This document shows positions 20,505 to 32,842 of a DNA stretch of 64,000 nucleotides, piece after piece (the stretch's first letter is position 1; each line of letters opens with the position of its first letter). Under the pieces are notes generated by a model. The model was not told the DNA's origin and ran no database searches. It worked only from the letters and a program-made list of their open reading frames with translations. Source of the stretch: Evernia prunastri. Taxonomy: Eukaryota > Ascomycota > Lecanoromycetes > Lecanorales > Parmeliaceae. The stretch is from assembly GCA_003184365.1 (NCBI GenBank), contig NKYR01000036.1, forward strand, positions 124,001 to 188,000, read 5' to 3'. The position numbers and the translations under genes were made by a program.

Positions 20505-21946
20505 TGCCTGCGCTTCTTCAATTACGAACGACCATTCACGAATACCCGGATGATATACCCCTGAAACGATTTTGGGCCTGTAGCATATGCGTGCATCAGG
20601 GACGGTTGGTTTTCACATGCATAGAAATACCCTGGTGCGCTTTGAGTTGAACAGATGAGATTTATTATTAGGATTTCAAAAGCATTTTCATCTGGAAAGG
20701 AGCAAGGACATTGGCGTTCTCCAACAATCTAAGTAGCAGGTTGGAATGCCTTGGATGATGCATGCCCGTGGTGCAATGCCTTTCTCTTGTTGTGTACTCT
20801 AGGATCTCAGTTTTTCCGGTTCTGCTGAACTTGTACAAGTAGAAATCAAATATCACTATGGCTGCTCTCACTTTACCAACTTGGCAGGCACAGAGAAACC
20901 TCGAACCTAGAGAAACGACGGTTAATTACAGCAGAGTACCTTCCAATTTTTTGACGTAGAAATTGGTTTAGATCGTTTTTAATGTGGGGGTGTATGAGGA
21001 GCCACTTCTACAGGGTTGCGATAGATATGTATATGATACATCGAGACCCCTGGATATACCAACCGCCCCGTGTATAATCCTCCTGTGTCCTGAAAGACCA
21101 CTCTATCGTCCAATCATAGCTGCCCTTAGGGAACTTAGCAACAGGCCTCCTCTTTCGCAAGGAACCACCCTCGAGAGTATCCCGTCACCGATACCCTCTC
21201 CATGCACCTGCCACGAGAGGAATTTCGAGAGCGATTAGACGTTGTATTAGGACGAACTAGTAAACCCCCTTTGCTTCGCTGGGTCGGATCCCAAAGACAA
21301 ACATATAAAGAAAACTCTCACGGAAAAGAGATATCGTACATCCAAAGTCTTCGTAAGAAACCGTCGTGCGAGGAACGGTGGCGTGTCATAGTATGCCGTA
21401 GTGTCATTCGATAGGGATATTGGCGATTCGTAGGGGGCCGATCGAAATGGGTGTGAGCTGACTCCAGTGAGTCCTCGGCTGCTAATAAGAAATCCGGCTT
21501 TTGGCGATATGCTGGGTTGACGGGAGGAGGAGGAGGAGGAGGATGAGATCTATTGGCTCCTCTAACAGGTAGAGGGTTCGTAGCCAGCACCACGTACAGG
21601 TTGATCTCGCGTACCTTCCAATGATAGCTCACAAGTTGGAGCTCAATGAATATCTTGTGGGCCATGGCCTCGGCCCTCGAGATGTGATAGGGCTGACTAG
21701 CGCGCTTCCTACTAGCGTGCCCGCCTAAGGCATCGCGTTCTTGAATGATGCTGAAATTCAAGCCCAACTCAACATCACTCGTGATCATCGCCGGCTTTGC
21801 TTTCTGAGCTTCTGCTCATTTACAACAGCTTCTTGGTACTGATAATTCGACTGTTCACGGGTTTTCCCCTACAAATATAACGAGAGAGTCTGCCCTCCTC
21901 CACATAGAACTCTATAATCACACACCTCCTAAGGGCACCGTCTAAC
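20505..21946. other. Intergenic region between CAF40 and the PHD gene
   Basis: 1.4 kb, no firm gene. It holds a run of GGA triplets at about 21521-21543 and one weak minus-strand frame (listed separately). The segment after 21800 is probably the promoter and leader of the PHD-finger gene. Confidence 0.4.
21318..21788 (-). CDS. Weak hypothetical open frame (156 residues)
   Basis: An ATG-initiated single-exon frame divergent from the PHD-finger gene. It includes a PPPPPPP run coded by the GGA-repeat region and no recognisable domain. Part of the N-terminal half (AEAMAHKIFIELQLVSYHWKV, given here only as residues 41-61) looks folded, but codon pattern is not compelling. It may be a chance frame. 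Confidence 0.2.
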   Translation of the reverse strand: MITSDVELGLNFSIIQERDALGGHASRKRASQPYHISRAEAMAHKIFIELQLVSYHWKVREINLYVVLATNPLPVRGANRSHPPPPPPPVNPAYRQKPDFLLAAEDSLESAHTHFDRPPTNRQYPYRMTLRHTMTRHRSSHDGFLRRLWMYDISFP

Positions 21947-24751
21947 ATGGGCTCCCGCAAGCGTAACCGTGATGAGATGGAATTCTCGGAGCCTGCACCA
22001 GAAACAAGTATGCTTGACAAGCTTCGGAACACATGGGAATTGGCCAACCTCATGCAATACATTTATATCTTCGGCAAGGCTGTTAAAATTGACGAAGACT
22101 TGACCATCGAGGTACTTTCCCCAAACCCCGCCGTCCTTCGGTCGAACGTCTGTCGGCTATCTCAAACATCTTAAGCTAAATGTATTCTCATCTCAGGATC
22201 TCGAGACCGAATGCCTCAAGCCAGAACCCTCCCAGGTTTTATCAGACATCGGACTCGCTCTTCTGAAATATGTATCTTCACATCGAGGTCTTACGTGAGT
22301 ACTGCCTGTGCTTTCTACAGTTTTAATTCTAATGTAGTCAAAGCTCAGAGATATTTGACGAATACACACGTCGCCAATATGTGGCAAAAGCACCCAACCG
22401 AAACCCCTTCGGCACAGATGAAGAACCCCGAAAGTTCACTGAATTTGACGTCTTCCTCAAGCTGAAAGTGCTTGTTCAACTCTCACAATGGACTCTGATC
22501 AACGCCGATCGAATGAAGGAGAGAATGCCTGAGGTGAAGGATAATGATCAAACACAATGGGTATGGCATCCTCCACTTCTTCACCTACCTCAGCTAAGAT
22601 AAGTCCGCGTCTAGCGTATTGAAGAAGTTGGATATGATAAGCATGAGCGCTATTACTTTGTTCTCGATGACAATCGACTATATCGCCGCACCGACCCCCC
22701 ACCACCACCTGCTCCAGCACCAAAAGCGAAATCGAAATCGAAATCGAAGAAGGGTAGAGCCGCTGCTAGAGCCAGCAAGCGGAGAAAGACTATGGAACCT
22801 GAAGAGTCGGCGAATGATGCCGATAATGACACGCCAGCAGAAGATGAAGACGCCAGGGCGAACAAGGAGGATGACGGTATTGGCGGGAGAAAATGGGAAT
22901 GCATTGCCATTACACTTGGCCAATATCAGGTGTTCTTGGAATCGATACAGAAGAGCAGGGATCCAGATGAGAAGGAGCTTCATCGACGGATTAAGGAAGA
23001 GGTTTGGCCGGTAATTGAGAAGGCAGAAGAATCACAGCTTAGAAAGAAGCAGAAGCAAGAACGGGAGTTGATGAATATGCAGAAGCTGGCTACCGCCAAG
23101 CGATCCAGCAGGCTCGAGGCTAAAATGGAGAGAGAACGACAGGAACAGGAAGTTGCTGAAGCGGAGCGGAAGAGAAAGGCTAATCTTGCCGCAGCGAAGC
23201 AGAATCAGGAGAAGCAGAAGAGAATGGAGGAGGATAGAGAGTCACGCATGATGACTCGTGAACAACGCCTCAAAGAAAGAGAGTACAAGCGTATCCTACA
23301 AGAGGAGGAACTGGCCAACCTCTCGGAAGAGAATAAGAAGGTGGAAGCTGGTGAAGCAAAAAAGTCTGAGAGGCATCTGAAAACCGAGATAGAAAAGAAG
23401 AAGAAGGAGCTGGCAGCGCTAGCGGAAGATGATGAATGGGTCTTCGATTGCTCGAAATGCGGAGTGCACGGCACTAATCTCGTAAGTGATGAGTTCTAAG
23501 CTCTCTGAAATTGATGTAATTGACCCGGACATTTCCTAGGATGATGGTTCTCACAGCGTGGCGTGTGAGAAGTGCAATGTCTGGCAACACAGTGCATGCC
23601 TAGGCATTCCTCAAACAGATGCCGAAAAGGACGACTTTCATTTTATCTGCCAAGATTGCAGACGCCGAGAAGAAGATGCAAAGAAGCCCAAGATTCCAAG
23701 TCTCAAATTTCACATTGGATCTTCATCCTCACCACCGCAACAGAAGACACAATTGGAAACAACAGATGCGAACGACGGGAAGAAACGCAAGTCAAGCGAG
23801 GAGAGGTCTCAATTGCCCCCTTCCAAGAAATTCAAGCCTGTGGACAGCAACAACCACCATCCTCCGCATGCTTATCACCCTCGCGCGCCTCAGAACGGAG
23901 AGAACGGCATGCAAGCAGCCGTAATGGATGGTCCAACTTTGTCTCCGCAAGGGCAGCTTCCACGGCACAGCGTTTACGCAGGTAACCAGGAGGAGAGTTT
24001 CTTCACCAGGAGAGCATATCCGGATGCACCTCCGCCAGGTCTTAGATCACCACCCGGCCCTCCCACCTACGCCAACGGCTATGACAGCCATGTATTCCCC
24101 CAAAACGGATATGCACCCCAGCTTCCACCACAAACATTTCAGTCGCCCTACGCCAACGGAGTCCGTCAAGACGGCCATCAGCCTCACAACGTAGGTTCGT
24201 CAGCACGCTATACACCACCCCAGCAACCTCAGCATGCTCAGGCTTACGCTCCGCCTCCACCATCTCAAACTTCGTTCACTCACTCCTTTGATCGTCAACG
24301 CCCACCATCCTCTCATTCAACCCACAACGTCCCTTCGCCCGTCAAGAATGGCCCCTCCTTGTCGCCTCCACAATATAGTCCTTCCTTATACAAACCCCTA
24401 CATGATCAATCTCCACAGTACCAGACACCTCACACGAATGGTGCTTCACTAAATCAACCTCTTCCAGCGACCGGACTACCAGCTGTGTCCCCCACGAAGC
24501 AGCCATCCCCCCCCGCGGCCTCGAAGACTATGCATTTGCCATCATCTAGTCCAGTGGCGCACCAACCACCATTACAGAACAACGCACCCTCCTCGCCGGG
24601 TTTCTCACCGACAAAGCACAGTCCGCCTCGTGCAGCGCCAAATCATGGAGTGGCTGGCACTCCGGCGGTTATCCCGCCTGTTACTCAGCTATCACCCGGT
24701 CCAATGCAGCAAAGCTTGAGTGCTGCATTGAAGAGTGCAACCCGAGAGTAG
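21947..24751 (+). CDS. PHD-finger protein with DDT/WHIM-like N-terminus and long coiled coil
   Basis: Probable chromatin-associated protein. Exons 21947-22111, 22197-22294, 22338-22560, 22615-23481 and 23540-24751 give 854 residues. Residues 1-180 are a helical block conserved in filamentous fungi (LANLMQYIYIFGKAVKIDED, ETECLKPEPSQVLSDIGLAL, EIFDEYTRRQYVAKAPNRNP). A Lys-rich stretch (KAKSKSKSKKGRAAARASKR) may be a nuclear signal. A long charged coiled coil follows (about 270-440). The PHD finger starts at DCSKCGVHG and continues CEKCNVWQHSACLG to FICQDC, with the C4-H-C3 ligands present. It is interrupted by an intron between its first and second zinc-ligand pairs. The last 350 residues are Pro/Gln/His-rich and disordered. 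Which complex it serves cannot be told from sequence. Confidence 0.88.
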
Positions 24752-26355
24752 ATGAGGGATGGACCTCCGAAGCTACATTACCCTATGCAGGACGTTCTCT
24801 GATGCGCTTGAAGGGACTTTGGTTTTGGAAGCCTTTAACGATTGGGAAATTGGAAGCTTATGTTTGGGCATAAATCACGAAACCTTAACTCGTCGGTGCA
24901 GGGAGAACACAGCTCGCTTGAGACACTACTCGTTTCTATCCTGTGTTTAAAATTTAACGGCGGAGGAAACCGTCATACTTAGTTTCCAGCTCCGAGAAAT
25001 CGTGCCGTAGACCTGGCTCCCCAAACCTTCACCTCTTCGACCTTCATTATTCAGTCTTTGAAGATCGCATCTTAACTATCATGCATTCCCAGGGTCTTGC
25101 AACCCTTTAGCGTTAGACGAATAGATCTGAGATGCATGTATTGATATGACGGATCTATTAAGTTTGAAAAGCCGAGTTGTCGCTTGTGACTGCTCAAGTT
25201 TCAGTCTGTGGTCCTTGATCCTAAAAACCAAAGATTTCGCAGTGGACTCTAGAGCAGATTTAATCGGCAGTACCTAATATGGAAGCAATATGAGGGATAT
25301 GGCAGGCAGGACCACCATTTGTAATTAATCACTCACGAAAAACCAACTATTCCAATGCGGCAGCAGGGCGTATACAGCCGGAAAAGCACGAACGCGAGAG
25401 CCCTCCGTCTCCTCCCAACACATTAGAGTTGCCTGGGAACAGCCCCCCATCCACCCCAATGCGGTCGGCAGGCAGTGGAGTCTGACATGGATCGAAGGCA
25501 GTAGCTCCATTTCAGGGGAAAAACAAAAAAATTGGAAGCGTCGCAGGGGGGGGGGTGAACGGGGGAGGCAGTACAGATGACGAGGAAGATTGTGAAGGGG
25601 GCCAAGGCACAATTCGGTAGAGAAGGGCGTGGAGGTGGAAGGGAATTGGGAGTTCGTTGTTTGGGTGCCGGGGAGCATGGATGGATCAGCTTGGTAGGAC
25701 AAGTGCCCGTGCATAGGTCGAAGAGATCTATTGTTGCATATGGACTTCTGTGTTGCGAGGATTGTGATGGGAGAGAGTGGGGTTGGAAGCAGATCGATGT
25801 GGAGGAAGGTCCCAAAAGTCACTCTTCACTTAGTGCACAAGCGTGGTTCCGCACGTCTTTGATCTTATCTGATATGCCTGCCTGCCCTTTGTACAAATAA
25901 TTGTGCCGTCCTATTCTTGACTTTTCGCCGCCCGTCGCCCACATGCATGCCAGCACCCCTTATTAAAAATTCCTCCCTCTGGTCTAGTTGTCGAACATAC
26001 ATATTCGATGATGATATTCGTACCTATACTTTTGTGTTGACCGTAATGCCGTCTCTCATGCAAAAATGAAAGCAGGGTGAGGTGAAGAATCGAAGACAAT
26101 GAGAACACTCAAGAAGCGTCCTGTGACAATGATGTCGTTACAGTACTAGCAGTTTTCCCTTGCGCCGAATGCCTGTGTATTCGCCGAATGATGCGTATCC
26201 GAGGTCGCTAAAATGCTGTGATGAGTGGTAGAGGAAATAAACTAGCTCTATGCGAGGTTACATGGTATGGTACAAGAATCGAAGCGATAGGTCTGGGGCT
26301 TCGTGAAAGGTGCCAAAAGTCCAAGGGCTGGCGTTGATAAAACGATCCAGCCTGC
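24752..26355. other. Intergenic region between two convergent genes
   Basis: 1.6 kb with the 3' ends of both neighbours. It contains a poly-G run at about 25548-25556. A 165-codon minus-strand frame at 25325-25822 has a Pro/Leu-rich, shadow-like composition and no recognisable feature, so it is not called as a gene. Nothing else seen. Confidence 0.4.
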
Positions 26356-29300
26356 TCAGACAACAGTCATGAATTTCATGTGTCCGTTGATGTCGTTGTT
26401 ATCATTGCCAGCAACGCTTCCCCCGAGGAAAGGACTGCCTCTTTGACTTCTCGGGCTTCTAGGACTCTGCGTGACACGAGAACTTTTGGTGATAGTAGAG
26501 GTGTGAGGAGCTTGTTGAAACATTTGAGTGTAAGGCGGATCTCTAGGCGTGGTTGGTCGAGATTCGGGCGTCTCTGCACCATTCTCCGCTCGGCGGACTA
26601 TCTCTTTTAGAGCCCTAGTCACAACGCCGGCTCGCGTGACGAGGTCTTTGAGGGAGGTGGTATCGAAAGGGAGTTTCTTCTGAGCGAGCTTCGCGTCGAG
26701 GAGTTCCGGCTCGTAATGTCTGCGTTGTTGATGGATAGTCTCAAGGACAGACTTGGCTTTGGCCGACGACTCCTTGCGCGGCCTGGAGGTCGGCGGTGGT
26801 GTCTCGAGTTTTGGAAGCTCTGACGAGCGTCTTGACGAGGGCTGCGAACCCGAAGATTCATCAACTAGACTCATCCGATCCTCTTTCGATGGCGAGAGCC
26901 CCGATCTCCGTCGACTATGAGGGGAGTCTTCGTCGAACAGATCGAAATCAAAGCTCGGGGAGTGAGGAGATCGTGGCGGAAACAACTCCTTCTCATCATC
27001 CAATGTAGCGAGATTGATGATACCCTCTGCCTCCTTCCATAGCTCAATAGATTGACCCTCCATAATGCCCTGACCGCTAGCTTGCTGTTGAAGCCGCTTC
27101 AGCTCCTCCACAAGCAGGGTCAACTCTTTGACCTGACCGAATTGCCCGTGGACGCTGGCTTGTCTCTCCAGAATGGCGCGTGGAACGAGCATACCAGAAG
27201 AGAGGCTAGGGTGCATGTAATCCGTGGTGGTTGTTGCTTGTTTAGGAGCACGAGAAGGCTCGTCAAAGTCGAAATCGCCATCCCAATCCTCGCTAGGCCC
27301 CTTGTTGCCCAGCAGCTTGGGTGGATTATTGCCGTTACGATAATTCCCAGTATCTTTCGGAACAGGAACGCTTTGGCTCCGCAGATGTAGGGCACTAGGA
27401 CCCCGACGTCCATTTGCACGACTTCCGCGGATATCTATGCCCTGTCTGCCATGTACTGTTTTTGGCCGAGGGGATTCTCCTTCCAAAGTGTCTTTATCCG
27501 TTGCGGCAGGCTCTGACCACTCAAAGATATTCGATTTAGAAGGCACGTCTACTCTATTGTTAGGTGGAGACTCTCGCCTCTTGTGGCCGTTCCCTCCGGA
27601 GCGGGCTAAGGAGGTGCTACTTCTCTCGCTTGGTGATGGAATATTTGCAACGTTCTCCGCTTTGTGCGAGTCATCTGTTGGATCAAAAGACCACAATTCG
27701 TCTTCTTGGTCTATCTCCATACCTTGAGTGGAAGCATCTGACGTCCTGAGCGCCATCTGAGGGATGGGCGGAGATGGAGGAATATGGAGGGGAAATTCGT
27801 TGGTGTCATGCATGGGAGTGGAGCTATCATCGTCCTTGCATAAAGCAGTATCTTGAACAGGCGTCGATACGCCTTGTTCCTCCTCGACAGCTCGACGATC
27901 CCTTTGATCGTTTAGAGCGAATGATTCGTGTCCCAGTAGATCCTGCAATGCTATCAATTTATCCTTGGAGGGCAATTGTGGAGGTGAGAGCCCGTCGAAC
28001 AGTCTCTCGATAGGAGGTCTCCGTACACCAGAATGACTACTACCTGTTGCACCAGTTCTCGTAGAGTCATACATAGTGCCGCTTCGGGAATCTGTATCGT
28101 CTTCATCGCCTGATATCAGACGACTGTTTTCATTGTCAGATCCTAGAAGAGTTGAGCCAGGCTCAGACGGGTTTGAGGAATACCGATGAGTCCTAGTCTT
28201 AACTTTAGCTTGCCCCATGGGATATGGCATTGATAGAGAAGAGTGCCCAGATGGGACGCGTGGGGAAGTGGGGTCCTCTGGCTGCGGAGTTGTGGGATAC
28301 GAGGGAACGGTGCCTGGAAGATTAACCTCGAAGGCAGACAAACGATTCAAGGGCGGAAGCGGCGAAGACGAAGCCCTCTGCTGGATGCCGCTAGGACGTG
28401 AGTGCGCCTCGGAAGGACTTGTCTGGCTCTCCATGAAGTGTCGGCTAGTGGGTGTGGGCGGCCTTCTGACGGATCCCTGGACGGGGATAAATGGGGCGCC
28501 TATACGATTTTTGGAAGCCTGTGGGGCAGAGACAACTCTCCTGTCAGAAGTGTTTCTGCTAGAGCCTTTACCTCTTCTGAGGCTGCCTAGGCGGGGCATC
28601 CACGTTGAGGGCGATGGTGACGGAAACATTTCACTCAAGGAAAATGAATGTCTTTGCTTAAGCTCGGGAGTCACATTGATATCACCATCATTCTGAATGG
28701 CGGCAGGAGAGGTGAAGTCATTCAAACCCACAGGAGTGAATGGTCTGCTAAGAGCGGAGATATTCGACGCACGGCCATTGGCCGCTTCATTTGAAGATCG
28801 TGAACTGATGGATGTCGCCAGAAGTAGAGTAGGCAACTCTGTAATGCCTGGAACGATGCTCTTAGGTGCGTCAGTCCGGTTCAGCATTCCATTTGCACTG
28901 CGTTTCCGTGAAGAACCATCTCTGATCGTTCCTGGAAGTTGGGGCTTGAAGAAAGGTTGCCACAGTTGCGACGACTCGTCGTATGAATGATGATCCTCGG
29001 AAAGATCGTTTAGCAACATGGATGAAGCGCCCAAGGACGGTCGACGAGTCTCTTGATCCTGTAGAAGTTGCTGCTGGAGTGTGGCAGATCTTTGATGGCT
29101 AGTGGCAGGCCTGCGAAGCGTAGAATGTAATGGATTTCCGTCGAAACCATGCAGAGCCTTTTGTGAAGAGCTTCGCTTCACTAGCTTATTTCGTGATGTT
29201 GTGCCGGCCAATGGCTCACCAAAATTAGGTAAAATCGCTGCTGTTGAAGCATTGGAGTAGGACATGGATGGCGAGCGCGGCCGAGGGGTGGGCGTAGGAC

Positions 29301-29935
29301 TCCCGCTTTTGAGAGATGATCTCGAGATGCGCCTGAGCCAATTTGGAGGAGGAGGAGTGTTCTCCGAGCCTTTGAACTCGAACGCAAAAGGTCCGTGGCC
29401 TGTGGAGAGCTCAGGCTCTTGCACCAAGGCATGCGCTACCTCCCTATTCGCAACTTCGGCATCAACCTTAATGCTGGGTGTCGAACCAATTGATCTCGTA
29501 CCACCTCTTAATTGACTTGACGACGTTAGGGGCCGGCCAAGAGAGGTTCGCTTTCGAAGTCTGGAGGTTGGCGCAGAGGCAGTCTGGGGCAGCGCTGATG
29601 GTGTTGTTGGCATGTTGGAAAGAGGGTTCAAGTCATCCAAGCCAGCTCTGGATGTGGTTCTCCTCTTATTTGATGTCGGTCTTGTGGCGGGCGAATGTTG
29701 CGGATGGCCAAAAGCAAACCCCACGGCTGCGACGCCCACAGTACCCGTTGCACACAGCTGTTGATAGACACTAGATTAGCTGTTGATCATCAAAAAGTGA
29801 CTGTATATTTTCATAGACATTACTCTGAATTTTGGTGCAGAGCGAGCAAGGATTTGGGTGAAGAAGCTCGAGGGTTGGCACCGATGCAAGGGCACACGAC
29901 GGGGTAGGAAGCGTTACCGATGGGACTGTCTCCAT
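26356..29935 (-). CDS. Large Ser/Pro-rich protein of unknown function with conserved-looking C-terminal helical block
   Basis: Exon 2 (29757-26356) is one uninterrupted frame of 1134 codons with no internal ATG near its 5' end. I therefore join it to a small first exon 29935-29918 (METVPS) through a 160-bp intron with a GTAACG donor and CAG acceptor, in phase, for 1139 residues. This start is tentative. The first 800 residues are Ser/Pro/Arg-rich with many SP and SxxSP sites and seem disordered. The C-terminal third has an acidic EDWDGDFDFDEP patch, a leucine-rich helix (FGQVKELTLLVEELKRLQQQ), LWKEAEGIINLATL, and a final helix DLVTRAGVVTRALKEIVRRA. I considered Byr4/Bfa1-type septation regulators because of the WDxDFDFD patch, but the N-terminal hallmark of that family is absent. 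Function not assigned. Confidence 0.8.
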
Positions 29936-30284
29936 CACCGACGTTCGCCAACGTCTGCAACGAGCATGAACTGTACGCCTCAGCACATGAGAGCCTTGAG
30001 AAAGTAATTGGGGGTCTTGCGGTTCATCAAGTCATTCAGAATTGGTCGGGTTGGGAGGGCGTATGCACGAAGGTTATGGTGTTGGACATGAGCGTGTTGA
30101 AAGTGAATAAAGGGTATAGCTTTTGGGGCTTGGCTGATTGAGCGAGGAGCAGACTCGAGGAAGCATGCACAGGATCAACTCAAGAGGCCGGCTTTGTACA
30201 GGAAAGAGAATAGGGTAGGTAATGGAGCGTCGGTGTGATGGAAGTGTTGGACTTGGTTGTGTTCAGGCTTTGGAACATTCAGCC

Positions 30285-30357
30285 CACGAAATTCGTAACG
30301 AAGATCCCGGCAAGTAAACATTTTCGACGCCCAATCACCATCTCTACGAATTTCGTG
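30285..30357. repeat. Perfect 13-bp inverted repeat, 47-nt spacer
   Basis: CACGAAATTCGTA at 30285-30297 is the exact reverse complement of TACGAATTTCGTG at 30345-30357. Each arm itself contains a near-palindromic GAAATTCG core. It sits about 350 bp upstream of the proposed start of the large minus-strand gene, so it may be a regulatory site. Confidence 0.65.
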
Positions 30358-32153
30358 CGTTAAAGTCTACTGCAAGTTTAATCTTCTACTCTCTACTCTC
30401 TTTTCTCAATTCTTCATTCTCCATCGTCTCCATTCATCACCACTATTCTAGGTACGAGTAGTACTCGTCGGAGCGAAAAGAAGGTGAAAGGCAAAGTTTT
30501 CTGACAGCACACCCTCATGTCTCTACCCGTTCTCTTGCCATGCCCCACATATTGCCAATGGGGTAGGCGGCGCTGTATCATTCCTTCGGATAGGCGTGTA
30601 AATCTGATACTCACAGAGGTAAACTGAGCCTAATTGGTACATTCGTTGCGAGCTTCCCTCGCCCTTACGCCCCTCCTCCTCTTTTTCCCTCTCCATATGC
30701 GCAGCTATTATTTATGAATTGGCTTCAGTACCTGAAAATTGAGAAAGGCGTTCCTTGGATGAAGAAGGGGGATAGTTAAAAGCAGCGGTTAGAACGTTAG
30801 GATCTGAAGGATACGAGGAATCATTTAAAAGGAAGCTTTTCTTTCGGGGACTCCTTACGTCCTTTTGCTAACCCAAGACCTCAGCCCAGACTGCAGCGGA
30901 CCAGGGGTTGACCTAGGCGTCCCGGCCTCTAAAGGATGACAACAACAATAAATGCCGCTTCAGCTGCGCGGCACCTTCCCGGTGGAAGGGAGGGCAAATG
31001 AGAAATTGGGAATCCTGCTGAACAGTCGAGATGCCCCAATCACGAGCGATCGAAGGTACCTCTGAGAAAAGCCGAGACCAGGTTGGGGGCTCAGAATATG
31101 TGCGTTAGTCTTTGCGGACTGCGTGGCTGCAGGGCCTTTTGGTCGCTTAATAAGAAAAGGCAATCAGAAAATCAGGCACAAAGAAAAATGATCCACCTGT
31201 ACCAGCCCTCTTTTGGTGCCAGATCTGTAAGCAATCTGTAGCAAACTTGATTCATTTGCCCGGCAAGCATGCGCGCGGGGTAAAAGTGGACGAGACACTT
31301 CAGACTACGGAGTTAAAGTACAAGGCAAGATTGACCGCTGGATCCTATCAAATCACGGCCGTGAGCTGCAAGATTTGCTCACTGCAGCAAGTACGATGTT
31401 GGGTCCATTTTCTTTGCTTTTTTTTTTCTCGACTGCGTAAGACGAGTTAGATTGAGTGGAAGGTTTCATCCTGATGAATAACAGATCGTCTGTGCCCTGG
31501 CTGGCAAGCTGCCCTGAGCCATGAGAGTTTGCCAGAGTTCGCTCTGGCCCGCAAGGCCGATGCCTTTTGGCTCCGTTGGCGTTGTACGCTGGACCCCGAA
31601 GAGATTGGTGATTGCCTGAAAGGGACATGGGATAAAAAATGAGCGGGGCGACGAGCATGCAACCAACGGTCGATCTCCCAGGAATCCAAGGTTTTTATAG
31701 CGGCAGGAGGCATGGGGATGTACTCCGTACGTAGTACGTATATAATTTGCGGGCATCAGGACCGAGAGGCGCAAATCCTTGGCGCAATGATACTAAGAAA
31801 GTACCTACTCCGTACTCCGGTACCTTTTCCCTGTCCGCGTGAAACATGAATGGAACTGCCAAGTAGTAGGTACCGTAGGTAGGACACGAGTTGTGCTAGC
31901 TAATCAATCATCATCTTTTGAAGGAGAAGAATTCTACCTACTAGAATATATAATACCTATATAATTCATTCATAGAATATAAAATATGAGTAAGAAAGTA
32001 ATAGGTATACCAAAGTATTTAAAGAAGATTTGGAATCCAGGGTTTGTCACTTGGGAAGAGGATGGAGGGTGAGTGAATGAATGACACCTTATGCAACGAT
32101 CGTCAGTAGATCGAATGACCAAAATTAACTTCAGTCATGCACTCACTCATGGT

Positions 32154-32179
32154 GTCGATGGTCGATGGTCGATGGTCGA
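32154..32179. repeat. 7-bp tandem repeat (GTCGATG, 3.7 copies)
   Basis: Three exact copies of GTCGATG followed by GTCGA. Probably slippage-generated. Confidence 0.8.
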
Positions 32180-32224
32180 GACTTACCTACCTAGGTATAT
32201 GATGGATGTTGTATGATGCCATCG

Positions 32225-32248
32225 AAGATGCATCCCAAGATGCATCCC
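32225..32248. repeat. Perfect 12-bp tandem duplication
   Basis: AAGATGCATCCC occurs twice, head to tail, with no spacer and no mismatch. Each copy contains the palindrome GATGCATC. Confidence 0.8.
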
Positions 32249-32773
32249 TTGGGTTTCTTTCCATTGGTTCATTAGCGACCGCGTGCATTTTGCATTTGCA
32301 AGGCATCTTTCTCCACGCGACAATCCACAGCGACGTGTTTGATTGGATCATCATATACACCTTCTGAAAGTACTTTGGGGGGGTTTTTTTTTATTTTATA
32401 AATAGGCAAACCCTTAAAACCTATCCAGAATACGTGACCCAATGAAAGTTTTGGTAGAAATCTGATAAAAAACTTAAAAATTGCTTCATTTCGGCATGAT
32501 ATCTCGCTGTTGTACCTAGTCATCATTTATTATTATTAACTATGTGTAAATTGTAATCAAGCAATCTTACTTACGAGGACTCTAATTTGAACTACCTACC
32601 TACTTGCTCTATTACTTAAGCAAGCAAGTTAAGCTCAGCTTCTGGGTTCCCCTTGGCGTTGCCGCCAACGGCTGTCATATAATCATATTGCAGCCGCCAC
32701 AAAAGCTTCCCCTATGGCCTACAGTAAGGACTAAGGAGTACTTTTGGGAGTAAAGAGTGGAGAAGGAATAAAG

Positions 32774-32809
32774 AGAGTAAGGAGAGTAAGGATAGTAAGG
32801 ATAGTAAGG
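32774..32809. repeat. 9-bp tandem repeat, four copies
   Basis: Units AGAGTAAGG, AGAGTAAGG, ATAGTAAGG and ATAGTAAGG lie head to tail, ending 33 bp before the GCN20 start codon, so within its promoter or leader. Confidence 0.8.
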
Positions 32810-32842
32810 CACCTTCACAGCTTCCACAAGCCAAGGTCGAAA

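Larger units (their letters stand above)
29936..32842. other. Long divergent intergenic region (2.9 kb) with several short repeats
   Basis: Lies between the unknown large gene (-) and GCN20 (+). No supported gene; the frames present are about 60-100 codons, overlap on both strands and lack character. It is rich in short structured sequence: a 13-bp perfect inverted repeat (30285-30357), tandem repeats at 32154-32179, 32225-32248 and 32774-32809, palindromic TACGTAGTACGTA at about 31728-31741, and several TACCTACCTA-like motifs. The strand after 31900 is A+T-rich. Confidence 0.5.

Noticed and set aside
25325..25822. 165-codon minus-strand frame between convergent genes
   Set aside because: Pro/Leu/Ser-rich composition without domain or splice context; looks like a chance frame in G+C-rich DNA.
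26356..29935. Identification of the large minus-strand protein as Byr4/Bfa1
   Set aside because: The WDxDFDFD patch is suggestive, but the N-terminal tryptophan/acidic hallmark and other conserved blocks of Byr4 are missing.
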